DNA from: Serratia entomophila
GTDB lineage: Bacteria; Pseudomonadota; Gammaproteobacteria; Enterobacterales; Enterobacteriaceae
DNA length: 64,000 nt
Direction: 5' to 3'
Assembly (NCBI RefSeq): GCF_021462285.1
Contig: NZ_CP082787.1
Coordinates: forward strand, 3,410,001-3,474,000
The notes under the pieces were generated by a model. It was given only the letters and a program-made list of their open reading frames with translations, was not told the DNA's origin and did not search any database. Each line of letters begins with the position of its first letter. Positions within the stretch are counted from its first letter, which is position 1. Below are positions 1 through 9,833 of this stretch, one piece after another. A program made the translations under genes and the position numbers.

Positions 1-262
1 GATAGAGATTCGCCGCAGCGGTGCCGGAGGTGACGATCACCGCCACCGGCTCGCGCGCCGCCTTCGCCAGGCCGAGCGCCAGGTGGCCCAGCCCGCGCTC
101 ATCAAAATGGGTATGGCAGATAAAAGACCTGTTGGCTGCCGCAGCCAGCGTCAACGGCGTGGAGCGCGAGCCCGGAGCGATACAGACATGCCGCACCCCA
201 TGGCGGGACAACGCTTCCAACAGCAACACCGCCCATCGGCGATTAAAAACATTTGTCGACAT
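1..262 (-). CDS. menD: 2-succinyl-5-enolpyruvyl-6-hydroxy-3-cyclohexene-1-carboxylate synthase, 5' part only
   Basis: MenD is a thiamine-diphosphate enzyme that adds a 2-oxoglutarate-derived unit to isochorismate in menaquinone synthesis. Only the first ~87 residues are in the window; the gene runs off the left edge. The minus strand from the ATG at 262-260 reads [18 protein letters not shown], then a [14 protein letters not shown] stretch, then [17 protein letters not shown] and [15 protein letters not shown], all typical of the MenD N-terminal TPP-fold domain. In E. coli menF lies directly upstream, but here the upstream neighbour is a divergent giant glucan synthase gene, so menD probably has its own promoter in 263-752. 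The identification is secure; nothing can be said about the C-terminal part. Confidence 0.95.
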   Translation of the reverse strand, partial: MSTNVFNRRWAVLLLEALSRHGVRHVCIAPGSRSTPLTLAAAANRSFICHTHFDERGLGHLALGLAKAAREPVAVIVTSGTAAANLY

Positions 263-752
263 AGTTCGCTCGCAGGTCAGTTGGCAGAGATCCTCTCTGG
301 CGCAAGCCACCCAACGCCGCGCCAAAAGTTATGCTCTGCATTATATGGGGTGTTATTTCCCCGACTTTTGCGCCAGCGCAAGAACGCCGTACATCTCCGC
401 GACTTTATGTCGGTCAATTCGCTGATTTATCACAAAAACAAAACATAAAAATCACACGGTGATTACAGCATCGGCCATTCGGCCTAAAACCCCACACGCT
501 AAAAAGGGAAAACGCACATCGGCAGGCGAAAAATAAGGTACGTAATCAAGGCTCTCGCCCAATAAATGTTTATTAACGCTAAACAATCAGTTCGAAAAAC
601 AGCCAGGGCACCATTAAGCGACTATACTGAGTAGGCATGTTCCTGCCTGCTGTGAACCCATATCAGATCTGCCCAGCGCGAAAAACAGGATGTTCACGAT
701 CTCCCAGCGGTTTCACCGGCTGCCCTTTTGGTCAGATGTAAGGAGCTTTTGT
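263..752. other. Intergenic region between divergent menD and the glucan synthase gene
   Basis: A 490-bp AT-richer region that must hold the menD promoter (minus) and the promoter of the giant gene (plus). A TATACT hexamer at 623-628 could be a -10 element for the plus-strand gene, but no good -35 sits 17 bp upstream. Short frames here have no ribosome site or recognisable protein. I see no RNA gene or repeat. Confidence 0.5.
740..745 (+). promoter_or_regulatory. Ribosome binding site that decides the glucan synthase start
   Basis: AAGGAG at 740-745 lies 7 nt before the GTG at 753. The upstream in-frame ATG at 690 has no comparable site. This favours GTG 753 as the true start. Confidence 0.7.
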
Positions 753-3700
753 GTGAAAGAAATACTTATCAATTGGTTAAAAAAACAGCGCAAATCATCA
801 AAAATAAAACCGTCGGTCACCCGGCGAGGCAAGGGTGAACCCGAGCCCCTCGGCGGCACCATCAAGGCCGAGCTGTTTTCTGTCGACCAAATGGAGCGTT
901 ACGGCCAACGTCTGGCGCGCTCACACAAGCTGGCAACACGTAAGACCCCCTACTATTTACTGAAACGCCTGGATGATAACGAACGGGTGTTGGCGGAAAG
1001 TTGCCACCAGCTCAGCAACGGTAAAAAAACCAGCATGACGCCCGCCGGGGAATGGCTGCTCGATAACTACTATCTGATCGAAGAGCAGATCCGCGTGGTG
1101 CGCCATCACCTGCCAAAAACCTTCGGCCGCGGCCTGCCGCAGCTGACGACGCCACACAACTGTCCACGCATTTATGACGTCGCCGCCGAGGCCATCGCCC
1201 ACGGCGACGGCCGCTGGGACGCCGAAAGCCTGACGCGCTATATCGCCGCCTATCAAAAGGAAACCAACCTGACGCTGGGTGAGCTCTGGGCCTTGCCCGG
1301 CATGCTGCGCCTGGCGCTGATAGAGAATCTGCGGCGCGTCAGCGTGGAGGTGGCGCAGGCGCAGCGGGAACGCAACCTGGCCGACGACTGGGTGACCAAA
1401 ATGCTCGAATCGGCGGAAAACGATCCCGCCAACCTGATCGTGGTGATAGCCGACATGGCGCGCTCCAATCCGCCGCGCACCAGCGCCTTCGTCGCCGAGC
1501 TGGTGCGCCGCCTGCAGGGGCACGGCACCATGCTGGCGCTGCCGCTCACCTGGGTGGAACAGCGGTTGGCGGAGGTCAGCATGACCTCCGACGAACTGAT
1601 CCACCGCTTTAACCAACAGTTGGCGGTCAATCAGCTGTCGGTCAGCAACAGCATCGCCGGCCTGCGCCAGCTAAGCGAAATGGACTGGGCGGAATTTGTC
1701 GAGACCATGAGCCAGGTCGATCAGACGCTGCGCGAGGATCCGGCCGGGGTCTACCCGATGATGCACTTCGACACCCGCGACAACTATCGCCACGTCATAG
1801 AAATACTGGCGCGCCACAGCCCGCACAACGAAGTGCAGGTGGCCCGCCACGTGCTCAATATGGCGCGCGTGGCGGCCGAAGATCCCGCCTGCGATCCGCG
1901 CCTGCATCACGTCGGCTATTACCTGATCGACGACGGCCGACCGGATCTGGAACAGCAGCTTGAGGTGCAGCTCGGCCGCATCACCCGGCTGCGCCATGCG
2001 TTGAGCCAGGCGCCGCTGCTGTCCTGGCTCGGCAGCCTAAGCCTGATCACCACCGCCTGTTGCGCGGAACTGCTGCGCCACGCCTACGGCAGCGGCATCA
2101 GTTGGGGGTTGGCGCTGCTGTTCTTCCCGCTGGCGATCGTCGTCAGCCAGTTCGTGCTTAATCTGCTCAGTGAAGTCACTACCCGCAGCCGGGCGCCGCG
2201 GCCGTTGCCGCGCCTCGATTTTTCCTGCGGCATTCCGTCTGAGTTCCGCTCGCTGGTGGTGATACCTACCCTGCTCGACGGCAAAGCCGGGATCGACAAG
2301 CTGGTCAACGCGCTTGAGGTCTGTTATCTGGGCAACGCGATGAAACACCTGCACTTTGCCCTGCTCACCGACTTCAACGACGCACCGCAACAGCAGCAAG
2401 CCGACGATGCCGCGCTGCTGGCCTATGCGACGGAAAAGATTGAAGCGCTGAATACGCGCTACCCTTGCGAAGGGCCGGGCCAGTTTTTCCTGTTCCACCG
2501 CGACCGCCAATGGAACGAAAAACAGGGGGTCTGGATGGGGCCGGAGCGCAAACGCGGCAAGCTGAATGCGCTGAACGACTGGTTGCGTAATCGCGACAAC
2601 GCCTTTTGCACTCAGGTTGGCATCGGGCTGGAAGTGTTGAAAAACGTCAAATACGTCATCACCCTCGACAGCGATACCGTACTGCCGCGCGAAAGCGCCC
2701 ACCAACTGATCGCCGCCATGGCGCACCCGCTTAACCGGCCGCAGTATGACGCTGACAAACAGCGGGTGGTGGAAGGCTACGCCATCCTGCAGCCACGCAT
2801 GGCCGAAGAGATCCCCAGCTACGGCCAGGGCCGCTACGCCGCCCTGTGCAGCAGCACGCCGGGCAACGATCCCTACACGCTGATGGCTTCGGATATCTAT
2901 CAGGATCTGTTTGGCGAAGGTTCGTTTATCGGCAAGGGCATCTACGACGTGGACGTGTTCTCACGCAGCCTGCAGGACACCTGCCCGGAAAACCTGGTGC
3001 TGAGCCACGACCTGCTGGAAGGCTGCTACGCACGTTCCGGCCTGCTGAGCGACGTATTGTTGTACGAACAGTACCCCAGCAACTATTTGGTGGACGTAGC
3101 GCGCCGCTCGCGTTGGATCCGCGGTGACTGGCAGTTGCTCAACTGGCTGCTGCCGCGGGTAAAAAAAGCCGACGGCACCCGCTGCGCCAATCCGCTGAGC
3201 ACGCTGTCGCGCTGGAAACTGTTCGATAACCTGCGCCGCAGCCTGACGACGCCCAGCCTGCTGTTGCTGCTGTTCTGCGGCTTTGTCTGGCTGCCGAACA
3301 CCCGCTATTGGCTGGCGGTATTCGCCATCATTCTGCTGCTGCCGACCCTGCTGGCACTGCTGCAGGATGTGGTGCGCAAGCCACCGCGTCGGCCGTTCCA
3401 CCAGCACCTGCGGCTAGCGCTCAACGGCGCGTTGCACCGGCTGGCGCAGGTCGGCCTGCGGTTGGCGACGCTGCCGCACGAGTCGCTGTTCAGCCTGAAG
3501 GCGATAGCCGTCACCCTGTGGCGCTTGCTGATCAGCCGGCGCAACCTGCAGGAATGGACCAGCTACGATCAGACGAAAGATCGCCTGCAGGTGACGCTGG
3601 CCAACTTCTACCGCGCGATGTGGATCAACCCGGTGGCCGGCGTAGCGCTGCTGATCCTCACCTGTCTGCATAACCCGATGGCGCTGTTGATCACCCTGCC

Positions 3701-6700
3701 GTTTGCTACCCTGTGGATCCTGGCGCCGTTTCTGTTGTATTACCTCAGCCACGAACCGCAGCGCAGCAAAACCGCGCTTAACGATGAACAGCGCCGTTTC
3801 CTGCGCCACACCAGCCGCCAAACCTGGGACTTCTTCAATACCTTCGTCAACCAGCAGGAAAACTGGCTGCCGCCGGACAACTATCAGGAAATCCCCGAGC
3901 CGGTGGTGGCACACCGCACTTCGCCGACCAATATCGGCCTGTCGCTGCTGGCCAACCTCACCGCCTGCGATTTCGGCTACCTGACGCTGAGCGAAGCGCT
4001 GCGGCGCATCACGCTGACGCTCGATACGCTGGATAGCATGGAGCATTATCGCGGCCATCTGTACAACTGGTACGACACCCGCACGCTTGAACCGCTGAAC
4101 CCGCGCTACATTTCCAGCGTCGACAGCGGCAACCTGGCCGGCCATCTGCTGACGCTGTGCGCCGGGCTGCCCGCAATGGCCTACCAACCGGTGATCGACC
4201 CGCAGCGCGTACTGGCCGGGCTCGGCGATAGCCTGGAACTGTTGGAACAGCATTGGGGCGATGCCGCGCCGAAGAATCTGCCGAAGCTGCGTACGCATTG
4301 GGAACAGGCGCAGATTAGCCCGCCTTTCGGCCTGCTGGCCGAGCTGAACGCCATGCGCAACTACAGTAACGGCCTGCAGGAGCCGGCGCTGAATCACGGT
4401 GAAGAAACCAAACGCTGGGCTGGCGCACTGCATCAGCAGCTCAACGAGCTGTGCGCGGAATGGGCATTGTGGTTCGACTGGCTGAGCGATGCTCAACCGG
4501 CGCTGGATCGGGTGCCGAGCCTGCACTGGCTGGCCAATCCTCCGGAGAACCTGACGCTGTCCGCCGAGCAGCAAAGCCGGCTGGACGACGCCGGCGCGCT
4601 GGCGCGGGAACGCCTGGCGCTGTTGAACAGCCTGCCGCCGCGGTTGGAAAGCATGGCGCAAATGGACTTCAACTTCCTGTATGACGAGTCGACCCACCTG
4701 CTGGCCGTCGGCTTCAACTGCGACCAAAACCGTATGGACGGCAGCAAATACGATCTGCTGGCCTCGGAAATTCGCCTGACCAATTACGTCGCCATCGCCA
4801 CCAATCAGGTGCCGCAGCGCAGCTGGTTTGCGCTTGGCCGCTTATTTACGGTAATCGACAACGAGCCGGCGCTGATGTCGTGGAGCGGTTCGATGTTCGA
4901 ATATCTGATGCCGCAGCTGGTGATGCCCGCCTACCCCGATTCGCTGCTGGTGCAGATGTGCCGGGCGGCGGTGGAACGGCAAATTGCCTGGGGCAAAGAA
5001 CGCGGCGTGCCCTGGGGCATTTCCGAATCGGGCTATTTCGGCTTCGATGCGTCGCAAAATTACCAATATCACGCCTTTGGCGTTCCGGGCCTGGGCCTGC
5101 GGCGCGGGCTGGGCGACGACATGGTGATCGCCCCCTACGCCACGGTGATGGCCCTGATCGTCGATCCGCACGCCGCCTGCAGCAACCTGGTCACGCTGGA
5201 ACAAAATGGCGCCAAGGGGCGCTACGGATTTTACGAGGCGCTGGATTACACCACCGCACGCCTGAGCCGCGGCCAGCTGTACGTGATTATTCGTTCCTAT
5301 ATGGCCCACCATCAGGGCATGAGTTTTCTGGCCCTGTCGCACCTGCTGCTGGACGCGCCGATGGTGGAGCGCTTCGCCCATTACCCGGCGTTCCAGTCGG
5401 CGCGCCTGCTGCTGCAGGAACGGGTGCCGGATGCGGTCGAACTGTACAGCACCCGTCGACACTTCGAAAGCCATGAAGGCACCATCCAGCCGGCCAGCTT
5501 CAGCGCACGCGAATTCGGCCGCGTCGATACCCCGCTGCCGGAAGTGCAGCTGCTGTCCAACGCCAATTATCATCTGATGCTGACCCAGGCCGGCGGCAGC
5601 TACAGCCGCTGGCAGAACCTGGCCCTGACCCGCTGGCGCGAAGACGCCACCTGCGATAACTGGGGCGCTTTCTGTTACCTGCGCGATCCGCAAACCGGTG
5701 AGGTATGGAGCAATACCTGGCAACCGATCGGCGGCGGCGCCAAAGGCTACCACGCGGTATTCAACGATGCTGGCGCCGAGTTCCAGCGCCAGCAGGGCTC
5801 GCTGTCGGTCAAAACCCAGGTGGTGGTGTCGCCGGAAGATGATATCGAGCTGCGCCGCCTGACGCTGGTAAACCGCGGCAAACAGCCGCGCACCATAGAG
5901 ATCACCAGCTATGCCGAGGTGGTGCTGGCGCCGGCGAGCAATGACCTGGCGCACCCGGCATTCAGCAACCTGTTCGTGCAGACCGAACTGCTGCCAAAGC
6001 AGGAGGCTATCCTGTGCCATCGTCGTCCGCGCGAACCCAAGGAGAAATGCCCGTGGCTGCTGCATATGATGACGGTACAGGGAAGCAGCAGCCAGACCTC
6101 GTTTGAGACCGATCGCGCGCAGTTTATCGGCCGCGGCCGCACCCCGGCCAATCCGCAGGCGCTGTATCAAAATGCGCCGCTGAGCAACAGCGCCGGGCCG
6201 GTGATCGATCCGATTATCGCCATTCGCCAACGTGTGGTGCTGGAGCCGAACGTGCCGCTGACCCTGGATATCTTCTACGGCGTGTGCGAAGACCGCGCCG
6301 CCAGCCTGGCGATGCTGGAAAAATACCGCGACCGCCACCTGGCGGATCGCGTATTCGAGCTGGCCTGGTCGCACAGCCAGGTGGTGCTGCGCCAATTGAA
6401 CGCCAATGAAGAAGACGCCAATCTGTTTAACCGGCTGGCCGGCGCAGTGGTGTTCCCGGCGCAGGAAATGCGCGCCGCCAGCAGCGAAATCATCAGCAAC
6501 CGCCGCGGCCAGTCCGGGCTGTGGGGGCACTCGATCTCCGGCGATCTGCCGATCGTGCTGCTGACGGTCAGCGACGGCGAGAACATCGCGCTGGTGCAAC
6601 AGCTGATCCAGGCGCACAACTACTGGCGGCTGAAAGGGCTGCAGGTGGATCTGGTGATCCTCAACGAAGACGCCGGCGGCTACCGGCAGGAGCTGCAAAA

Positions 6701-9404
6701 CCAGATCATGGGCCTGATCGCCGCCGGCATGGAGTCCACGCTGACCGACAAGCCGGGCGGTATCTTTGTGCGCACCAGCGAACATATGTCGCCGGAAGAT
6801 CATCGTTTGCTGCTCAGCGTAGCGCGCATTTATCTCGACGACCGGCGCGGCGGGCTCACCGAACAGCTCAATCAACGGCTGCAGCTGCCGCAGACCCTGC
6901 AGCAGCCGCTGTCGCCGGTCACCGCCTCGTCGAAGCTGCCGACGGTGGACAATCTGCCGCGCAATCTGCACTCGCCGCAGTTACCCGCTATCGACGATCT
7001 GCAGTTCTATAACGGGCTGGGCGGTTTCTCCGCCGATGGGCGCGAATACGTGATTGCGATGAACGAGAGCAAGATAACCCCGGCGCCCTGGTCGAACGTC
7101 ATCGCCAATCCGCTGTTCGGCACGGTGGTTTCGGAAAGCGGCCAGGCTTACACCTGGTATGAAAACGCCCACGAATACCGGCTGACGCCGTGGGAAAACG
7201 ATCCTGTCTGCGATCGCAGCGGCGAGGCATTCTACCTGCGCGACGAGGAGAGCGGCCACGTCTGGTCCCCCACCCCGCTGCCGGCGCGCGGCCGCGGGCA
7301 CTACCTGACGCGCCACGGCTTCGGCTACAGCCTGTTCGACCACCGCGAAGGCGGCATCGACAGCCAGCTGACCCTGCTGGTGGCGCAGGACGCGCCGGTG
7401 AAACTGTTCCTGCTGACGCTGACCAACAACTCCGGCCGCACGCGCAAGCTCTCCGCTACCGGGTATATGGAGTTCATTCTCGGTGACCTGCGCAACAAGT
7501 CGGCCATGCATATCGTCACCCAGGCCGCATCGCCGGAAGGCGGCTGCGGCATTCTGGCCACCAACCACTACGGCGGCAGCGGTTCTGAACGCACCGCCTT
7601 CTTCGGCGTTACCGGCGCGCACTGTTCGATCAGCGGCGACCGGCGCGAGTTTATCGGCCGCAACGGCTCGCTGGCCAACCCGGCGGTGCTGAAACTGCGC
7701 CGGCTGTCCGGCAAGGTAGGCGCCGGGCTGGATCCCTGCGGTGCGGTGCAGTCGGCGCTCAGCCTGATCGACGGCGATCAGCGCAGCCTGGTGTTCGCGC
7801 TGGGGCTGGGGCAGAACGCCGACGAGGCCAGGGCGCTGCTGCAAAGCTATCTGGACGAAGACCGCCTGCAGGATGAACGCCGGCAGGTCGCCGCCCACTG
7901 GGACGGCATCCTGAACAAGGTGCAGATAGACACGCCGCATCCGGCGGTTAACCTGCTGGCCAACGGCTGGCTGCTGTATCAGACCCTCTCCTGCCGCATT
8001 CAGGCGCGCAGCGGCTACTATCAGTCGGGCGGCGCCTTTGGCTTTCGCGATCAGCTGCAGGACACGCTGGCGCTGACCCACGCCGCGCCGCAGAGGCTGC
8101 GCGAGCAAATCCTGCTGTGCGCCTCGCGCCAGTTCATCGAGGGCGACGTGCAGCACTGGTGGCATCCGCCTCAGGGCAACGGCGTGCGCACCCGCTGCTC
8201 AGACGACTACCTGTGGTTGCCGCTGGCGATTTGCCATTACCTGGACGCCACCGATGACGACGGCATTCTGGAAGAGGAGGTCGGCTATCTGGAGGCGCGC
8301 AAGCTGGCGCCGGGGGAAGAATCGTCCTATGAGCAGCCGGCGCAGAGCGCTACCCGCGAAACGCTGTACCAACACGGCGTGCGGGCGCTGAAACACGGCC
8401 TGAGCTTTGGCGAGCACGGGTTGCCGCTGATGGGCGCCGGCGACTGGAACGACGGCATGAACATGGTCGGGCTGGAGGGGCGCGGCGAAAGCGTCTGGCT
8501 CGGCTTCTTCCTGTTCCATATCCTGCAGCGCTACGGCGCGCTGGCGGAACGCCGCAGCGACGCCGAATTGGCCGCCCAGTGCCGCGAGCAGGCCGCCGCG
8601 CTGAAGGCCAATCTGCACGATCATGCCTGGGACGGCGAGTGGTACCGTCGCGGTTATTTCGACGGTGGGGAGCCGCTGGGCTCGCACCTGTCGACGGAGT
8701 GCCGCATCGACGCCATCGCGCAGAGCTGGTCCGTGCTCTCCGGCGCGGGCGACCCGACGCGCAGCCGGCAGGCGATGCAATCGCTGGATCACCATTTGGT
8801 CGATTCGCAGGCCGGGCTGATCAAACTGCTGACGCCGCCGTTCGACGGCAACGGCCCTAACCCCGGCTATATCCGCGGTTATCTGCCTGGAGTGCGGGAA
8901 AACGGCGGGCAATATACCCATGGCGCAGTGTGGGCGGTGATGGCCTTCGCCGAGATGGGAAATTACGCGCGCGCCTGGCAGCTGATGGCGTTGATTAACC
9001 CGATCAACCACAGCCTGGACAGCGCGGCCGCCGAACGCTACAAGGTGGAGCCTTATGTCGCCACCGCCGATATTTATGCGGTGGCGCCGCACACCGGCCG
9101 CGGCGGCTGGAGCTGGTATACCGGTTCCGCCGGCTGGATGTACCGGCTGATCCTGGAGTCGCTGCTGGGGCTGAAACGCCATGGCGATCGGCTCACCTTC
9201 AATACCCGCCTGCCTGACGACTGGCCGCAGGTGACGCTCAGTTACCGCGAAGGCGCCAGCGAGTATCGGCTGGTGCTGCGCCAGGGCGAGGGAGAAACGC
9301 AGATCAGCGTTGACGGTGAACGGCAGCCGCAGGCGGCGATAACGCTGGTGGACGATGGCAAAACCCATCAGGTGGAAGTGCTATTGGGGCGGGTCAACGC
9401 TTAA
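753..9404 (+). CDS. Cyclic beta-1,2-glucan synthase-like protein (NdvB/Cgs family, GT84 plus GH94)
   Basis: A 2883-residue inner-membrane protein (GTG start) of the size of rhizobial NdvB and Brucella Cgs, which make periplasmic cyclic beta-1,2-glucans from UDP-glucose. Visible order: N-terminal region, membrane segments ~423-475, a GT84 domain with DSD at 639-641, HDLLEG with Asp ~753 and RRSRW at 784-788 (the D, DxD, D, RxxRW signature), membrane clusters ~830-870 and ~950-1000, and a glycoamylase-like domain ~1030-1550 with a YMAHHQGMS motif. Two carbohydrate-binding GH94-type N-domains follow near 1625 and 2140, then a GH94 phosphorylase domain with GDWNDGMN (Asp 2564/2567), expected to set ring size by phosphorolysis. 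All key motifs are intact. It stands alone, with no glucan exporter or modifying gene beside it. Enterobacteria normally make linear OpgGH glucans, so this is an unusual addition. A linear beta-1,2-glucan product is an alternative. Confidence 0.85.
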   Translation: MKEILINWLKKQRKSSKIKPSVTRRGKGEPEPLGGTIKAELFSVDQMERYGQRLARSHKLATRKTPYYLLKRLDDNERVLAESCHQLSNGKKTSMTPAGEWLLDNYYLIEEQIRVVRHHLPKTFGRGLPQLTTPHNCPRIYDVAAEAIAHGDGRWDAESLTRYIAAYQKETNLTLGELWALPGMLRLALIENLRRVSVEVAQAQRERNLADDWVTKMLESAENDPANLIVVIADMARSNPPRTSAFVAELVRRLQGHGTMLALPLTWVEQRLAEVSMTSDELIHRFNQQLAVNQLSVSNSIAGLRQLSEMDWAEFVETMSQVDQTLREDPAGVYPMMHFDTRDNYRHVIEILARHSPHNEVQVARHVLNMARVAAEDPACDPRLHHVGYYLIDDGRPDLEQQLEVQLGRITRLRHALSQAPLLSWLGSLSLITTACCAELLRHAYGSGISWGLALLFFPLAIVVSQFVLNLLSEVTTRSRAPRPLPRLDFSCGIPSEFRSLVVIPTLLDGKAGIDKLVNALEVCYLGNAMKHLHFALLTDFNDAPQQQQADDAALLAYATEKIEALNTRYPCEGPGQFFLFHRDRQWNEKQGVWMGPERKRGKLNALNDWLRNRDNAFCTQVGIGLEVLKNVKYVITLDSDTVLPRESAHQLIAAMAHPLNRPQYDADKQRVVEGYAILQPRMAEEIPSYGQGRYAALCSSTPGNDPYTLMASDIYQDLFGEGSFIGKGIYDVDVFSRSLQDTCPENLVLSHDLLEGCYARSGLLSDVLLYEQYPSNYLVDVARRSRWIRGDWQLLNWLLPRVKKADGTRCANPLSTLSRWKLFDNLRRSLTTPSLLLLLFCGFVWLPNTRYWLAVFAIILLLPTLLALLQDVVRKPPRRPFHQHLRLALNGALHRLAQVGLRLATLPHESLFSLKAIAVTLWRLLISRRNLQEWTSYDQTKDRLQVTLANFYRAMWINPVAGVALLILTCLHNPMALLITLPFATLWILAPFLLYYLSHEPQRSKTALNDEQRRFLRHTSRQTWDFFNTFVNQQENWLPPDNYQEIPEPVVAHRTSPTNIGLSLLANLTACDFGYLTLSEALRRITLTLDTLDSMEHYRGHLYNWYDTRTLEPLNPRYISSVDSGNLAGHLLTLCAGLPAMAYQPVIDPQRVLAGLGDSLELLEQHWGDAAPKNLPKLRTHWEQAQISPPFGLLAELNAMRNYSNGLQEPALNHGEETKRWAGALHQQLNELCAEWALWFDWLSDAQPALDRVPSLHWLANPPENLTLSAEQQSRLDDAGALARERLALLNSLPPRLESMAQMDFNFLYDESTHLLAVGFNCDQNRMDGSKYDLLASEIRLTNYVAIATNQVPQRSWFALGRLFTVIDNEPALMSWSGSMFEYLMPQLVMPAYPDSLLVQMCRAAVERQIAWGKERGVPWGISESGYFGFDASQNYQYHAFGVPGLGLRRGLGDDMVIAPYATVMALIVDPHAACSNLVTLEQNGAKGRYGFYEALDYTTARLSRGQLYVIIRSYMAHHQGMSFLALSHLLLDAPMVERFAHYPAFQSARLLLQERVPDAVELYSTRRHFESHEGTIQPASFSAREFGRVDTPLPEVQLLSNANYHLMLTQAGGSYSRWQNLALTRWREDATCDNWGAFCYLRDPQTGEVWSNTWQPIGGGAKGYHAVFNDAGAEFQRQQGSLSVKTQVVVSPEDDIELRRLTLVNRGKQPRTIEITSYAEVVLAPASNDLAHPAFSNLFVQTELLPKQEAILCHRRPREPKEKCPWLLHMMTVQGSSSQTSFETDRAQFIGRGRTPANPQALYQNAPLSNSAGPVIDPIIAIRQRVVLEPNVPLTLDIFYGVCEDRAASLAMLEKYRDRHLADRVFELAWSHSQVVLRQLNANEEDANLFNRLAGAVVFPAQEMRAASSEIISNRRGQSGLWGHSISGDLPIVLLTVSDGENIALVQQLIQAHNYWRLKGLQVDLVILNEDAGGYRQELQNQIMGLIAAGMESTLTDKPGGIFVRTSEHMSPEDHRLLLSVARIYLDDRRGGLTEQLNQRLQLPQTLQQPLSPVTASSKLPTVDNLPRNLHSPQLPAIDDLQFYNGLGGFSADGREYVIAMNESKITPAPWSNVIANPLFGTVVSESGQAYTWYENAHEYRLTPWENDPVCDRSGEAFYLRDEESGHVWSPTPLPARGRGHYLTRHGFGYSLFDHREGGIDSQLTLLVAQDAPVKLFLLTLTNNSGRTRKLSATGYMEFILGDLRNKSAMHIVTQAASPEGGCGILATNHYGGSGSERTAFFGVTGAHCSISGDRREFIGRNGSLANPAVLKLRRLSGKVGAGLDPCGAVQSALSLIDGDQRSLVFALGLGQNADEARALLQSYLDEDRLQDERRQVAAHWDGILNKVQIDTPHPAVNLLANGWLLYQTLSCRIQARSGYYQSGGAFGFRDQLQDTLALTHAAPQRLREQILLCASRQFIEGDVQHWWHPPQGNGVRTRCSDDYLWLPLAICHYLDATDDDGILEEEVGYLEARKLAPGEESSYEQPAQSATRETLYQHGVRALKHGLSFGEHGLPLMGAGDWNDGMNMVGLEGRGESVWLGFFLFHILQRYGALAERRSDAELAAQCREQAAALKANLHDHAWDGEWYRRGYFDGGEPLGSHLSTECRIDAIAQSWSVLSGAGDPTRSRQAMQSLDHHLVDSQAGLIKLLTPPFDGNGPNPGYIRGYLPGVRENGGQYTHGAVWAVMAFAEMGNYARAWQLMALINPINHSLDSAAAERYKVEPYVATADIYAVAPHTGRGGWSWYTGSAGWMYRLILESLLGLKRHGDRLTFNTRLPDDWPQVTLSYREGASEYRLVLRQGEGETQISVDGERQPQAAITLVDDGKTHQVEVLLGRVNA

Positions 9405-9408
9405 CGAC

Positions 9409-9433
9409 AGGGCGCGGCGCACGGCCGCGCCCT
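9409..9433. terminator. GC-rich hairpin between the convergent glucan synthase gene and elaB
   Basis: Arms AGGGCGCGGC and GCCGCGCCCT form a perfect 10-bp stem with a 5-nt loop, directly between two convergent stop codons. The T-tract is weak on both strands, so strength is uncertain. Confidence 0.6.
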
Positions 9434-9440
9434 GAACGGA

Positions 9441-9752
9441 CTATTTTCTGGCCAACAGCAGGCCGAACACCAAACCTACGGTGGCGCCGATGCCGACGCT
9501 GTGCCAGGGTTTTTCGCGCACGTAATCGTCGGTGCGGTACACCGCGTCTTTGGCGCGCGCATAGTAAGATTCGGTCTTATCCGCCAACCGCGACTTGACC
9601 TCACTCAGCGCCTGCTCGGCGTGCGCCTTGATGTCGACGTAGGCCTGATCGGCGCGATCGCCGGAGTACTGCAGCACTTCTTCCAGCGTGTCGGTCAGCA
9701 TTCTCAGATCGTCATCCAGCGTGGTTTGATCCGCGTCCGTATATCTCGCCAT
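9441..9752 (-). CDS. elaB: ElaB/YqjD family membrane-anchored protein (DUF883)
   Basis: A 103-residue protein starting MARYTDADQTTLDDDLRML with a long charged amphipathic helix (heptad-like, ~10-75) and a C-terminal hydrophobic anchor (GIGATVGLVFGLLLARK). This is the DUF883 layout of ElaB and YqjD, tail-anchored inner-membrane proteins reported to bind ribosomes in stationary phase. GGAGAA precedes the ATG. In E. coli elaB lies next to menF-menD; here it is still near menD but the giant glucan gene lies between them, which anchors the synteny. No further operon partner is seen on the same strand; idnD ends at 9834, 81 bp upstream. Confidence 0.9.
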   Translation of the reverse strand: MARYTDADQTTLDDDLRMLTDTLEEVLQYSGDRADQAYVDIKAHAEQALSEVKSRLADKTESYYARAKDAVYRTDDYVREKPWHSVGIGATVGLVFGLLLARK

Positions 9753-9833
9753 AGTGAGTTCTCCGTGGTTGAAAAATTAAACATTCCTTAACTATAGACA
9801 AGGATCGCCGGCCGCAGCCATCAGACTTTTACC

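Noticed and set aside
21..448. Two overlapping plus-strand frames of 121-134 codons at the left edge
   Set aside because: They lie antisense to menD, whose N-terminal sequence is unmistakable, and run into its promoter.
690..752. ATG 690 as start of the glucan synthase
   Set aside because: No ribosome site; GTG 753 has AAGGAG at the right distance.
4842..6971. Very long open frames antisense to the glucan synthase gene (up to ~709 codons)
   Set aside because: Third-position GC bias of the real gene keeps antisense frames open. No ribosome site, low-complexity His/Gln/Arg-rich product and no recognisable domain.
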